Part shown: positions 9,871 to 19,318 of the stretch, piece after piece
Numbering within the stretch: position 1 is the stretch's first letter
How the letters are laid out: each line of letters starts with the position of its first letter
From: Vicinamibacterales bacterium
GTDB lineage: Bacteria > Acidobacteriota > Vicinamibacteria > Vicinamibacterales > UBA8438
Direction of reading: 5' to 3'
Length of the DNA stretch: 43,957 bases
Assembly (NCBI GenBank): GCA_937766455.1
Contig: CALLXD010000055.1
Span: 1-43,957, forward strand
Notes under the pieces: generated by a model
Database searches by the model: none
Seen by the model: only the letters and a program-made list of their open reading frames with translations
Told to the model about the DNA's origin: nothing
Translations under genes and position numbers: made by a program

Positions 9871-11157
9871 CTAACGGGTCAGCCACGCCTCCGGCAATCC
9901 GCGTTTCGTTTCTTGCACGATGGCGAGGACCGCCGCGCCGTCCTCCGCCAAGAGCCGCTCGAAGCCGTCCGCCAGTCCTTCCAGCACCACCAAGAGCCGG
10001 GCGTAGACGCCCTCGCGGATCGCCTCCGGCAGCCCGTCGAACAGGTCGCTATAGATCATGAAGCTGAGCGGATAACTGAAGAGGCGGGTCTCAAGGTCGA
10101 AGTCGCGGAGCGACCGGCCCTCGGGGTCACTCGGTCCTCGGGTCGGAAACGTCTCGGTGAAGCTGGATACGCCGGCGATGGGTCCGCTGAGGGGAGCTTC
10201 GTCGGCGAACACCATGTAGCGGACGATCTCTTCGATTCCAGCGCGACGCGCCACCGCTTCCTCCACGTCCAGGGTGCCGTCGTGGTCCGCGAGGCGGGCC
10301 TCCCAGCCGATACGCGTGAACAGATTGATCATCTGCGTCTGATGCTCGAACGTCATCAGCGCGACAAGGTCACTTGTCGGGACCAGCAAGCGGTCTGTGG
10401 CGACAAAGCGCGCCAGGCTGGTCAGGTTCTGGTTGGCCGGATCGACCAGTCCCGCCGGGGTCGCGGGGTCTCGAGCTACCGCGTTGCCACGGTGTCGCTG
10501 CGTCCCATGGGTGCCGGTGACATACCAACCGCCCCAGCGCTCGTCGAACGGCGTCCGGTGATCGGTGACCGCCGACCCGAGTCGGAAATCCGGGCGCCCG
10601 GTCGCGCTCGCGGATACCGAACCGATGTAGGGACCCGGAACACCCAGCGTGGCCGCCTGCTGGTGGCATTGCAGACACCGGCTGGGGCGCTCGAATCGAG
10701 GACGCTCGGTGCGCGCGCTGTCGACGGTGTAGAACACCGCGCCGCGGCGTGCGTCGAAGGCGACCAATTCGATCAGCGGTGCCCCCTGCACCACCGCAAT
10801 GGCCACGGCGTCCGAGAAATAGATGGCGCGGGGGGTCCGTGGGGAAATCAATGTCGCCTGGAGGCTGGTTTTCGAGAACACCAGCGTCTGGGTGTCCGCG
10901 TTGACGTCGAGAGACTCCAGCAGACTGGGGAGATACCCGAACCGGTCGTCATGATCCAGGGTGATGCTGCCTGAGGCGACCGCCTCCGCCAGTCGGCTCA
11001 CTGGGTCGTCGAGTTCGCCGGTCTCGTACCCAATCGCCGGGTGAGCCGCGGGCAAGTTGTCCCGATACGGTTCGCTCGGCTGGGCGGACGACGGCGTCAC
11101 CGAGATCACCGCGCCGAGCACCAGGCCAAGCCATCGGACGGGCGTCGAAGAGGGCAT
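9871..11157 (-). CDS. Secreted mono-heme CxxCH protein of unknown function
   Basis: The most likely start is ATG 11157-11155, giving 428 residues with a signal peptide (VRWLGLVLGAVISVTPSSAQ, about residues 7-26); the open frame extends further upstream to 11373 but without a sensible N terminus. One c-type heme motif, CLQCH, is at residues 161-165, in the context FERPSRCLQCHQQAATLGVPG. No second CxxCH is present. The region before it (FDARRGAVFYTVDS) and the C-terminal half (MTFEHQTQMINLFTRIGWEARL, FLDFDLET-like segments) do not match a family I can name. The length of more than 400 residues around one heme suggests an enzyme rather than a simple carrier. It is transcribed divergently from the DUF1592-DUF1552-ankyrin module with about 130 bases between starts, so a shared control region and related electron-transfer role are plausible. 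Confidence 0.8.
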   Translation of the reverse strand: MPSSTPVRWLGLVLGAVISVTPSSAQPSEPYRDNLPAAHPAIGYETGELDDPVSRLAEAVASGSITLDHDDRFGYLPSLLESLDVNADTQTLVFSKTSLQATLISPRTPRAIYFSDAVAIAVVQGAPLIELVAFDARRGAVFYTVDSARTERPRFERPSRCLQCHQQAATLGVPGPYIGSVSASATGRPDFRLGSAVTDHRTPFDERWGGWYVTGTHGTQRHRGNAVARDPATPAGLVDPANQNLTSLARFVATDRLLVPTSDLVALMTFEHQTQMINLFTRIGWEARLADHDGTLDVEEAVARRAGIEEIVRYMVFADEAPLSGPIAGVSSFTETFPTRGPSDPEGRSLRDFDLETRLFSYPLSFMIYSDLFDGLPEAIREGVYARLLVVLEGLADGFERLLAEDGAAVLAIVQETKRGLPEAWLTR

Positions 11158-11287
11158 TCGTGACCATCTTACCGCCGAGATTTCGTTTCGAGTTCGCCAC
11201 ACCGATCGACTACCCTGGGAGGCACCACCGGAGTGTGTCGTGGCGAGACGGCCTGCCGCCGTGACGCGACTGCTGTGGACTGCGTTC

Positions 11288-13687
11288 ATGACCTCTCGAC
11301 GTCTGTGCTTGTCGGGCCTACTGGCCATCCTTGCGACCAACCCGGTCGTGGCGCAGCCGGTGTCGCTGGCCAACGCCGCCGAGGCGCCGGCCGCGCCCTC
11401 GCGCGCGCTGCTCGATCAGTACTGCGTGACCTGCCACAGCGATGGCGCACGCGAGGGCGATCTCTCCTTGGAGGCGATCGACCTGAGCCGGCCCTCGGCC
11501 CACGCTGAGACGTTGGAAAAAGTTGTACGGAAGCTACGAGCCGGGCTGATGCCGCCGCCGCGTCGACCCCGCCCCGACGAGTCGACCGTGACGGCGTTTG
11601 TCACCGGGCTCGAGGCCGCGATCGACTCGGCGGCGGCGCATACGCCAAATCCTGGGCGTCCGGTGCTGCATCGGCTGAACCGCACGGAATACGGGAACGT
11701 GGTGCGCGACCTGGTGGGGCTGACGGTGGATGGCGAAACCTTGTTGCCACCGGACGACATGAGTCAGGGCTACGACAATATGTCGGATGTGCTGACGGTG
11801 TCGCCAGCGCTGCTCGAGAGCTATATTTCGGCCGCCGGCAAGATCAGCCGTCTGGCGCTTGGCGACGCCGAGGCGACGCCGCTCGTCGAGACCTACGTCG
11901 TGCCGCAGGCTGTCTCGCAGATGCGCCATATACCGGGCGCGCCGTTCGGGACGCGCGGCGGCACCGTCGCGACCCACAATTTTCCGGCCGACGGCGACTA
12001 CCTGTTCCGTCTCTCCTTTTACTACTCGAGCATCGGCCCGGTGTTCGGCGACAACATCCTGGCCGAAGGGGAGCAGATCGAGGTGTCGGTGGATGGCGAA
12101 CGGGTGGCGCTGCTCGACTTCGACCGCAAGCTGAAAGCGACCGAGGACTTGAGAACCCCACCGGTTACGTTGACCTCGGGACCACACGTCGTCTCGGCCG
12201 CGTTTGTGGAGCGAGCCTCCGGGCCGGTGCAGGACTTTGTGATGCCGTTCGAGCGCACCCTCGCGGATCTGTCGACCGGTCACTTTCCGGGGCTGACCGG
12301 ATTGCCGCACCTGAGAAATCTGGGTATCGATGGTCCCTATAACGTCACCGGGATCAGCGAGACCGCGAGTCGGAAGCGCGTCTTGTCGTGCCGGCCGGCG
12401 ACCAGCGCCGAGGAGACGCCGTGTGCCCGCCAGATCGTCAGTCGGCTGGCCCGTCGGGCGTTTCGCCGGCCCGTGACCGACCGCGACGTTGAGCGTCTGA
12501 TGGAGCTGTATGAGACGGCCCGGGCCGAACACGGGTTCGAGGCGGGCATCCGGATGGCGCTGCAGGCGATGTTGGCGGATCCGGAGTTCGTGTTCCGGTT
12601 CGAGCGCACGCCGGACGGCGTCCGGGCTGGATCGAGTTATCGCGTCAGCGACCTTGAACTGGCCTCGCGATTGTCGTTCTTTCTGTGGAGCAGCATGCCG
12701 GACGAGCCGTTGCTCGCTTCCGCCGAGCAGGGCCGCTTGTCGGAGCCGGGTGAACTCACCCGTCAGGTCACGCGGATGCTGGCCGACCCTCGCGCGGAGA
12801 CGCTCTCTACCAATTTCGCGTCGCACTGGTTGCATCTGCAGAATCTCCGCGATGCGCACCCGGACGTGTACTTGTTTCCGGATTGGGACGAGAACCTCAA
12901 TCGTTCGATGCGCCGAGAGACCGAACTGTTCTTCGACAGCGTGGTGCGTGAGGACCGCAGTGTGCGCGACTTGCTCGAGGCGGACTACACCTTCGTCGAC
13001 CAGCGGCTGGCTACCCACTACGGGCTGCCGAATGTGATCGGGAACCGCTTTCGACGCGTGCCGGTGACCGACGAGCGGCGTCGCGGACTGCTTGGACACG
13101 CCAGCATCCTGACGCTGACCTCGGTGTCAAATCGTACGTCTCCCGTCATTCGAGGAGCGTGGGTCCTCGATGTGTTGCTGGGCACGCCGCCGCCGCGGCC
13201 GCCGGCCGATGTGCCGCCGCTCGAGGAAAACGAAGCGGGAGAGCGTCATCTGTCTGTGCGAGAGCGGGTGACGGAGCACCGGGCGAATGCATTGTGCGCT
13301 TCTTGCCACAACGTCATGGACCCCGTCGGATTCTCGCTCGAGAATTTCGATGCGGTTGGCGCGTGGCGTACGCGGGACAGCGGGTTTCCGGTCGACCCTT
13401 CAGGGACGCTCTACGATGGGACGCCGATCGACGGGCCGGTGAGTCTTCGGCAGTTTCTGTTGCGGAACGACGACCTGTTTCTCACCAACTTCGCGAAGAA
13501 TCTGTTGATGTATGCGAACGGTCGCGTCTTCCAACCGTATGACATGCCTGCCGTGCGCGCCATCGTCCATGCCGCCGCCCAGCAGGAGCATCGGTTCTCG
13601 GCGTACGTGATGGGAATCGTCACAAGCACACCGTTTCAGATGCGCCGGGCGGACATCGACACGGGCGCCGCCGCGGTTGGTCAGTAG
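11288..13687 (+). CDS. DUF1592/DUF1588-type multidomain c-type cytochrome (module 1)
   Basis: About 799 residues from ATG 11288; GTG 11261 in frame is an alternative. A signal peptide (LCLSGLLAILATNPVVAQP) leads to a heme site CVTCH at residues 46-50. Then come the blocks of the planctomycete-type cytochrome architecture: a DUF1587-like region (HRLNRTEYGNVVRDLVGL), a central beta-rich domain, DUF1595 (CARQIVSRLARRAFRRPVTD), DUF1592 (SDLELASRLSFFLWSSMPDE, RRETELFFDSVVREDRSV), DUF1588 with the second heme motif CASCH at 670-674 followed by MDPVGFSLENFDAVG, and a DUF1585-like tail (LLMYANGRVF, FSAYVMGIVTSTPFQMR). It is exported and probably binds two hemes. The family's biochemical role has not been settled as far as I know. 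It is followed by a DUF1552 gene and an ankyrin gene. Confidence 0.9.
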   Translation: MTSRRLCLSGLLAILATNPVVAQPVSLANAAEAPAAPSRALLDQYCVTCHSDGAREGDLSLEAIDLSRPSAHAETLEKVVRKLRAGLMPPPRRPRPDESTVTAFVTGLEAAIDSAAAHTPNPGRPVLHRLNRTEYGNVVRDLVGLTVDGETLLPPDDMSQGYDNMSDVLTVSPALLESYISAAGKISRLALGDAEATPLVETYVVPQAVSQMRHIPGAPFGTRGGTVATHNFPADGDYLFRLSFYYSSIGPVFGDNILAEGEQIEVSVDGERVALLDFDRKLKATEDLRTPPVTLTSGPHVVSAAFVERASGPVQDFVMPFERTLADLSTGHFPGLTGLPHLRNLGIDGPYNVTGISETASRKRVLSCRPATSAEETPCARQIVSRLARRAFRRPVTDRDVERLMELYETARAEHGFEAGIRMALQAMLADPEFVFRFERTPDGVRAGSSYRVSDLELASRLSFFLWSSMPDEPLLASAEQGRLSEPGELTRQVTRMLADPRAETLSTNFASHWLHLQNLRDAHPDVYLFPDWDENLNRSMRRETELFFDSVVREDRSVRDLLEADYTFVDQRLATHYGLPNVIGNRFRRVPVTDERRRGLLGHASILTLTSVSNRTSPVIRGAWVLDVLLGTPPPRPPADVPPLEENEAGERHLSVRERVTEHRANALCASCHNVMDPVGFSLENFDAVGAWRTRDSGFPVDPSGTLYDGTPIDGPVSLRQFLLRNDDLFLTNFAKNLLMYANGRVFQPYDMPAVRAIVHAAAQQEHRFSAYVMGIVTSTPFQMRRADIDTGAAAVGQ

Positions 13688-13752
13688 TTGATAGTTGAGC
13701 ACGAGTCGAATCCGAGAGATCCCCTGATGGGGCGAGTCGAGCGGAGATTGCG

Positions 13753-15126
13753 ATGTATATCACTAGAAAACACATCTCTCGGCGCACGGCGCTGAGAGGC
13801 GTCGGGGTCACGCTGGCGTTGCCGTGGCTCGAAGCGATGATGCCCGCGCAGACACCCATTCGCGGGTCTGTCGCGCAACCGCGCACACGATTCGCAGCGC
13901 TCGAGATGGTGCACGGATCGGCCGGGAGCACCGCCGAAGGCACGCGGCTGCACTATTGGTCACCCACGACGGTCGGGCGGAACTTCGAGACGACCCCCAT
14001 CCTGCGAGCGCTCGAGCCGTATCGTGACTACGTGACCGTCGTCAGCCACACGGACATCGCTCCGGCCACGGCGCGGGTCGACGCGGAGGCGGGTGCCGAC
14101 CATACCCGTTCGTCCGCGGCCTTCCTGACGTCGGCCCATGCGCGGATGACCGAGGGCGCCGACATCTTCAACGGCGTGTCAATTGACCAGGTGTACGCCG
14201 AGGCGTTCGGGCAGGACACGCCGCTGCCGTCTATGCAGGTCTGCGTCGAGGATGTCGGGTCGCTGACCGGCGCGTGTGGCTATGGGTACAGCTGCGTGTA
14301 TGCCAACACGATCTCTTGGGGGTCTCCGACCACTCCATTGCCGATGGAGCGCGACCCCCGCGTGGTGTTCGAGCGGCTGTTCGGCGATGGGGCGACCCCG
14401 GCCCAGCGGCTCGACCGTCGTCGAGCCAATGCGAGCATCCTTGACGCGATTCTCGGGAAGGTGTCTGACTTACAACGAGACCTCGGCGCCGTCGACCGGG
14501 CCCGTCTAGACGACTACCTCGAAGACGTGCGGGAGATCGAGCGCCGGATTGAATTGGTCGAATCGCAGAACTCGACACGCCGTGGCATTGACCTGCCCGA
14601 GGCGCCGGTGGGCGTGCCGGACGCGTGGGTCGATCATGTACGCATGATGTTCGACCTGCAGGTGCTGGCGTTCACGACCGACGTCACGCGTGTTTCCACC
14701 TTCAAGATGGGACGCGACGTCAGTTCTCGGGTGTATGCGGACAGCGGCGTGGACACCCCGTTCCACTCGCTGTCCCATCACGGCAACCGGCCTCAGCAGT
14801 TGGCTGAATTTGCCAAACTCAACGAGTACCACGTCGACCAGGTCAGCTATTTCATCGACCGCCTGAAAAACACGCCGGATGGCGACGGCAACCTGCTCGA
14901 CCATTCGATGGTGTTGTACGGCAGTCCCATGGGCGACGGCAGTGTGCACAATCACCTGCGGGTCCCGTTGTTTCTTGCCGGACACGCGAACGGTCAGCTC
15001 AAGGGCAATACGCACGTGCTGTGCGCCGACGGCACGCCGATGGCGAATCTGTTGCTCACCATGCTGCACAAGCTGGGTGTGCGCGCAGACGCGTTCGGCG
15101 ACAGTACGGGCGAAGTCGCAATCTAG
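13753..15126 (+). CDS. DUF1552 family exported protein (module 1)
   Basis: A 457-residue protein with an N terminus of Tat-like form (SRRTALRGVGVTLALPWLEAM, about residues 10-29). DUF1552 blocks follow: RFAALEMVHGS, NFETTPILRALEPYRDYVTVVSH, a GADHTRSSAAFLTSAH segment, VSIDQVYAEAFGQDTPLPSMQ, CGYGYSCVYANTISW, PMERDPRVVFERLFGDG, the helical YLEDVREIERRIE, MMFDLQVLAFTTDVTRVSTF, the His-rich FHSLSHHGNRP, LLDHSMVLYGSPMGDGSVHNH and NLLLTMLHKLGV. DUF1552 resembles DUF1501 and the alkaline-phosphatase/sulfatase superfamily in its use of His and Asp residues, but I know of no proven activity. It lies 65 bases after the cytochrome stop and 11 bases before the ankyrin gene, so the three are probably one transcript. 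Confidence 0.9.
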   Translation: MYITRKHISRRTALRGVGVTLALPWLEAMMPAQTPIRGSVAQPRTRFAALEMVHGSAGSTAEGTRLHYWSPTTVGRNFETTPILRALEPYRDYVTVVSHTDIAPATARVDAEAGADHTRSSAAFLTSAHARMTEGADIFNGVSIDQVYAEAFGQDTPLPSMQVCVEDVGSLTGACGYGYSCVYANTISWGSPTTPLPMERDPRVVFERLFGDGATPAQRLDRRRANASILDAILGKVSDLQRDLGAVDRARLDDYLEDVREIERRIELVESQNSTRRGIDLPEAPVGVPDAWVDHVRMMFDLQVLAFTTDVTRVSTFKMGRDVSSRVYADSGVDTPFHSLSHHGNRPQQLAEFAKLNEYHVDQVSYFIDRLKNTPDGDGNLLDHSMVLYGSPMGDGSVHNHLRVPLFLAGHANGQLKGNTHVLCADGTPMANLLLTMLHKLGVRADAFGDSTGEVAI

Positions 15127-15137
15127 GAAGACATCCG

Positions 15138-16736
15138 ATGCAAGTAAGGCATACCCGGTTCGGCGGGCGCGTCGTCGCGGCCACGCTTGTGGCCCTCATG
15201 GTCTCGATGGCGCAGACCGTGACGGCCCAGGCCATCAAGACATCATTGACCGACGCCGCCATGAACGGCGACACAGAGACCGTCCGCGCCCTCCTGGCCC
15301 TGGCTGGCGGTCAGGATGTCGATGTGCCGCAGGGCGACGGGATGACAGCCCTGCACTGGGCCGCGTTTCGCGACGATGTAGAGATGGCGGCCCTCTTGGT
15401 CGAGGCGGATGCCGACGTGGCTGCGGCCACGCGCGTTGGCGGGATCGTGCCGCTGTGGCTGGCCGCGACCAATGGCAGCGCGGCCATGATCGACGTGTTG
15501 GTCGACGGCGGAGCGCTGGCGAACTGGCCGACGTCGACCGGGGCAACCCCGTTGATGGCCGCGGCGACCGCGGGACGTGTCGACGCCGTCGAGCGGCTCC
15601 TGCACCATGGGGCGTTCGTGAATGCCCGGGAGACGGCCAATGGCCAGACCGCGTTGATGTTCGCGGCCTGGGAGAACCGGGCAGAGGTGATCCGGCTACT
15701 CGTCGAGCGCGGAGCCCACGTGGGACTCACGTCGCTGGTGGTGGCCATGGACGAGCGCCGGTTCGACAGCGATGGGAACGAGCTGCCGCGCGGGCGCCCG
15801 CGGGCACCCGGCGCCAACTCGATGATGGGGGGGATGACGGCCCTGCTCTACGCGGCGCGTGACGGTCAACTGGAGGCGGCTCGCGCCTTGGTTGAGAACG
15901 GCGCCATCGTTGATCAGGTTGCTGGCAGCGAAGGGTCGAGCCCGATGGTGATCGCGATCGCGAACGGGCACTACACAGTCGCGAAGCTGCTGCTGGACGC
16001 CGGTGCTGATCCGAACATCGCGAATATCGACGGCCTGGGTCCGCTCTACGCCACCATCAACATGCGTTTTGCGCCGGTGTCGTGGGCGCCAAATCCCAGG
16101 ACCGATCAAGAACGCGTCGACGCCGTGGAACTACTCTCCGCGCTGCTTGATGCGGGCGCGGACCCGAACGCCCGAATCGCGCGGGGGCTCTGGTTCAGCC
16201 CGACATCGCACAACCGGCTCTGGATCAACCCGGCCGGCGCCACCCCGTTCTGGCGGGCCGCACAGGCCAGCGATGTGGAGTCCATGCGTTTACTGCTTGC
16301 CGCCGGTGCTGACGCGGACATCCCGACGTTCGGCGGGACGACGCCGTTGATGGTCGCCTCCGGTATCGGCTGGCGCGGCAACTTTTCTCAGAACGCACCC
16401 GAGTCCTCGATGAAGGCGGTGCACTTCTTGTCGGAGCTCGGCGCGGAGGTGACCGCGGCGGACGGGAGAGGCTATACGGCCCTGCATGGCGCTGCGGCGC
16501 TCGGCGACCATGAGATGGTGGAATTTCTCGTGTCCAGGGGCGCCGATGTGACGGCCATCAATCGAGACGGAAACTCGGCCGCCGACATGGCGTTCGGTCC
16601 GTCGCGATTCTTCATCCCCAGGCCGGGGATCGCCGCTCTCCTCGTCGAACTCGGGTCGCCATTCCAGAACAATTGCCGTTCGGACCAGTGTGTAGACGGC
16701 AAGTTCTTTGGCGGCACGGCGACGGCGCAGCCCTAG
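15138..16736 (+). CDS. Secreted ankyrin-repeat protein (module 1)
   Basis: A protein of 532 residues from ATG 15138 (GGAAG about 7 bases upstream). An N-terminal signal peptide (RVVAATLVALMVSMAQTVTAQ, about 11-31) sends it to the periplasm or outside. The rest is built of about ten ankyrin repeats, recognisable by G-x-TALHWAA, G-x-TPLMAAA, GQTALMFAA, GMTALLYAA, GGTTPLMVA and GYTALHGAA starts and LLxxGADxN ends. Some repeats carry inserts, for example the NPRTDQERVDAVEL and LWFSPTSHNRLWINPAG stretches. Two cysteines sit near the C terminus (NNCRSDQCVD). Ankyrin repeats bind proteins, so it may hold the DUF1592 and DUF1552 products together or tether a partner. This is inferred from the conserved linkage only. 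Confidence 0.88.
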   Translation: MQVRHTRFGGRVVAATLVALMVSMAQTVTAQAIKTSLTDAAMNGDTETVRALLALAGGQDVDVPQGDGMTALHWAAFRDDVEMAALLVEADADVAAATRVGGIVPLWLAATNGSAAMIDVLVDGGALANWPTSTGATPLMAAATAGRVDAVERLLHHGAFVNARETANGQTALMFAAWENRAEVIRLLVERGAHVGLTSLVVAMDERRFDSDGNELPRGRPRAPGANSMMGGMTALLYAARDGQLEAARALVENGAIVDQVAGSEGSSPMVIAIANGHYTVAKLLLDAGADPNIANIDGLGPLYATINMRFAPVSWAPNPRTDQERVDAVELLSALLDAGADPNARIARGLWFSPTSHNRLWINPAGATPFWRAAQASDVESMRLLLAAGADADIPTFGGTTPLMVASGIGWRGNFSQNAPESSMKAVHFLSELGAEVTAADGRGYTALHGAAALGDHEMVEFLVSRGADVTAINRDGNSAADMAFGPSRFFIPRPGIAALLVELGSPFQNNCRSDQCVDGKFFGGTATAQP

Positions 16737-16767
16737 GGGGACAGATCAGTCGCCCCGCGCGTCACGC

Positions 16768-18402
16768 TCAGTTCTTTCGCGAGAGGGTGAGTCGCTCGCC
16801 GTCCGGATCGGCTCGAACCAGCACCGCGTCTGCCGACACCGTACGCAGCACGACAACACTGGCGCCTTCCTGTTGCATCGTCCGCACACCCTGCCGGTTC
16901 GTGACTACCACTGCAGTGGGAGGGGTATCGCTGTTCCATTCGGGGAGGGCACGGTTCAGGTAGTACTCGAGCCCGTACTTCCAGGACCGGTGTAGTCCGT
17001 AGGTCAGGACCGTCGAGCCGTTGGCGGCATGCAGGGCCTCCCGCGCCGCCACACGGGCACTGATGTTTGGGTCGAGGCGTGGCATCAGCGTGGTGTTGAG
17101 TTGCCACAGCCCCAGCGCGACGGTGACCGCGGCCACCGTCACCACGCTGCGGACCTGGCCGCGGTTTCCCAGGTACGCGGTGAGCAGGGTCGCTACAGCG
17201 AGAATCACCCCCAGCGAGCGCACGGCCCCTGGCTCCACGCCAGCGCTGGCGACCCCCGGCGCGACGAAGAACAGCACTGCGATCGCGCCCAAGACCCCGG
17301 CCGTTCCCACGCCTATCGCCCGCGCCACGGCCGGGCGAGACAGCGCAAGGGCGACGACGTGGGCGAGCAGAACCGTCGCCGCGGGCATCGCTGGCAACAC
17401 GTACCCCGGCAACTTGGATTGAGACAGGCTGAAGAACGCCACGGGGACGACCACCCACCCGGCGAGGAACATCGACGGCGATCCGGCCCACTCCCGTCGC
17501 GTCACCGTTTTTCCGGCCGCATGGATCGTGGCCACAACGGCGGCAGTCCAGGGCGCCAGGCCGAGCAACAGGACCGGGCCGAAATACCAGAACGGCTGTT
17601 GATGCCGAAACACCGGGGTCAGGAAGCGCTCGAGGTTGTGTGAGAGCAGGAAGACTTGGAGGAATTCCGGGTTGTTCGCAGCGCACAGCAGATACCACGG
17701 AAGCGCGACAAGCGCGAAGGCGCCGAGAGACCAGGGGCCCGCAACTCGACGAGCCTGGGGCAGGCGGCGCGCGAGCAGCGCCCCAGTCACGATACCGGCT
17801 CCCGCCAGCACGACACCGGCTGGGCCCTTGGCGAGGACCGCCAGACCGACGGCGGCGCCGAAGCCGATCTGATACCCGGTGACGCCGCGCGGCTGCCGAA
17901 GCAGCACGAGCGGCGCGGCTGAAGCCATCGCCAGCGCCAGCGTCGTCGAGAACAGCATGTCGGTCGTGGCCGCTCGCGCGAACACCAGGATGGCTATGCT
18001 CGACGGAAACAGTAGTAGAAGCAGGGAGGTGGTCGGTCCCCCGTAAAAACGTCGCGCGAACCAGCTCAGCGCAAGCAGGGTGGTCGCCGCGCCGACCGCG
18101 GACGGGAGTCGCGCCGCCAACTCGCTATCGCCGAACAGACGGTAGCCGACGGCAGCGACCCAGTAGTAGAGGATCGGCTTTTCGAGCCACGCTTCGCCAT
18201 GTAGACGAGGAGTGACCCAGTCGCCGCCAGCCGCCATGTCCCGGGCGATGGCCGCGTACCGAGGTTCGTCCGGCCCCACGAGACCGAAGGCGGTCAGCCC
18301 GTGGAACAGACACAAGTAGGTCACCAACCCCACGACCGCCCACTGCGCGCGTGAGACGAGGGTGCCAGAAAGCCAAGCCGCTGGTTGGTCTCGATCGTTC
18401 AT
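16768..18402 (-). CDS. GT39/ArnT-like membrane glycosyltransferase (PMT_2)
   Basis: A 544-residue polytopic membrane protein with ATG at 18402-18400. The first extracytoplasmic loop carries the acidic motif GPDEPRYAAIARDMA (about 43-57), and EAWLEKPILYYWVAAVGYRL (about 71-90) matches the KPPLYYW motif of ArnT-type lipid-linked sugar transferases. FARAATTDMLFSTTLALA follows. About 10-12 hydrophobic helices occupy residues 20-470, and a C-terminal periplasmic domain of about 100 residues ends the protein. Enzymes of this family move a sugar from a polyprenyl phosphate donor to lipid A, protein or another lipid in the periplasm; the acceptor is not predictable. It converges with the ankyrin gene (31-base gap) and diverges from the aldehyde oxidoreductase genes. 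Confidence 0.9.
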   Translation of the reverse strand: MNDRDQPAAWLSGTLVSRAQWAVVGLVTYLCLFHGLTAFGLVGPDEPRYAAIARDMAAGGDWVTPRLHGEAWLEKPILYYWVAAVGYRLFGDSELAARLPSAVGAATTLLALSWFARRFYGGPTTSLLLLLFPSSIAILVFARAATTDMLFSTTLALAMASAAPLVLLRQPRGVTGYQIGFGAAVGLAVLAKGPAGVVLAGAGIVTGALLARRLPQARRVAGPWSLGAFALVALPWYLLCAANNPEFLQVFLLSHNLERFLTPVFRHQQPFWYFGPVLLLGLAPWTAAVVATIHAAGKTVTRREWAGSPSMFLAGWVVVPVAFFSLSQSKLPGYVLPAMPAATVLLAHVVALALSRPAVARAIGVGTAGVLGAIAVLFFVAPGVASAGVEPGAVRSLGVILAVATLLTAYLGNRGQVRSVVTVAAVTVALGLWQLNTTLMPRLDPNISARVAAREALHAANGSTVLTYGLHRSWKYGLEYYLNRALPEWNSDTPPTAVVVTNRQGVRTMQQEGASVVVLRTVSADAVLVRADPDGERLTLSRKN

Positions 18403-18672
18403 ATCGATACTAGGTACCGCTTATCGGCCTTCAGGCAGCAGTGCTGCACTTACCGGGCCAGCGCTCCGTGCGGCGTGATGATATGCCCATTCTCTGATTC
18501 ACGCGCAAAGCAGCCCACGGTGTGTGGCACGTTCGACTCGATCGGAAAATTAACGAATTTGATCTGATCCGTTCGAGTGATTGCGTGGTATCGTCGGTTC
18601 TTCGCACAGTGGGCCGGCTATGGAAGCGCGGCTTACAAGGGACCCCGCACGACCGATGGAGGTGATCGTCCC

Positions 18673-19317
18673 ATGAGTCAGGAGATCATCGAGTTGACTG
18701 AAGAGACCGCCCAGCAGGGTGTCTCCAGACGTGGTTTCATCAAGGGCGCAATTGCCGCAAGCGCGGCTGTTTCGTCATCCAACTACTTGTTCCGCGCGAA
18801 CGGTGGGGCCTTGCTGGCCCAGTCCGCTGCGGCGGGTGCCGTTGAACGGTTGATAACCGTCAACGTCAACGGCCGCAGCCGGCGTGTGCAGGTGCCTCCG
18901 ATGGAGACCCTGTCCACTACATTGCGCTACACGATGGGATTGACCGGCACCAAGATTGGTTGCGACCGCGCCGAGTGCGGGGCCTGCACCGTATTGGTGG
19001 ACGGCGTGTCCCACTACGCCTGCTCCACGCTGACCCATACGGTCCGCGGCCGCGAGGTCACGACGATCGAAGGGCTCGAGGGCGAGGACGGCACGCTGCA
19101 TCCGATGCAGCAGGCGGTTCTGGAAGAGCAGGGGTTCCAGTGTGCGTTCTGCATGTCCGGGTTCATCATGAACACGGTCGCGCTTCTGAACGAGAACCAA
19201 AGTCCGACGCGGAAAGACGCGGCGGAGTGGCTCTCTGGCAACCTATGTCGGTGCGCCGACTACGACAAAATCCTGACGAGCGTCGAGCGTGCGGCGGCTA
19301 TCACGCGGGGGGCCTGA
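18673..19317 (+). CDS. Periplasmic aldehyde oxidoreductase, 2Fe-2S subunit (PaoA-like)
   Basis: 214 residues from ATG 18673, which follows an excellent ribosome site GGAGGTGAT at 18658-18666. A twin-arginine signal (SRRGFIKGAIAASAAVS, residues 18-34) exports the folded complex. The plant-type [2Fe-2S] cluster uses C97, C102, C105 and C117 (GCDRAECGACTVLVDG), and the second cluster uses C157, C160, C192 and C194 (CAFCMSGF, NLCRCADYDKI). This is the small subunit of xanthine oxidase-family molybdenum hydroxylases. The Tat signal on this subunit and a 4Fe-4S-type FAD subunit downstream match E. coli PaoABC, which oxidises aldehydes in the periplasm. It is the first of three co-directional genes; the next starts one base after its stop. 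Confidence 0.9.
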   Translation: MSQEIIELTEETAQQGVSRRGFIKGAIAASAAVSSSNYLFRANGGALLAQSAAAGAVERLITVNVNGRSRRVQVPPMETLSTTLRYTMGLTGTKIGCDRAECGACTVLVDGVSHYACSTLTHTVRGREVTTIEGLEGEDGTLHPMQQAVLEEQGFQCAFCMSGFIMNTVALLNENQSPTRKDAAEWLSGNLCRCADYDKILTSVERAAAITRGA

Positions 19318-19318
19318 C

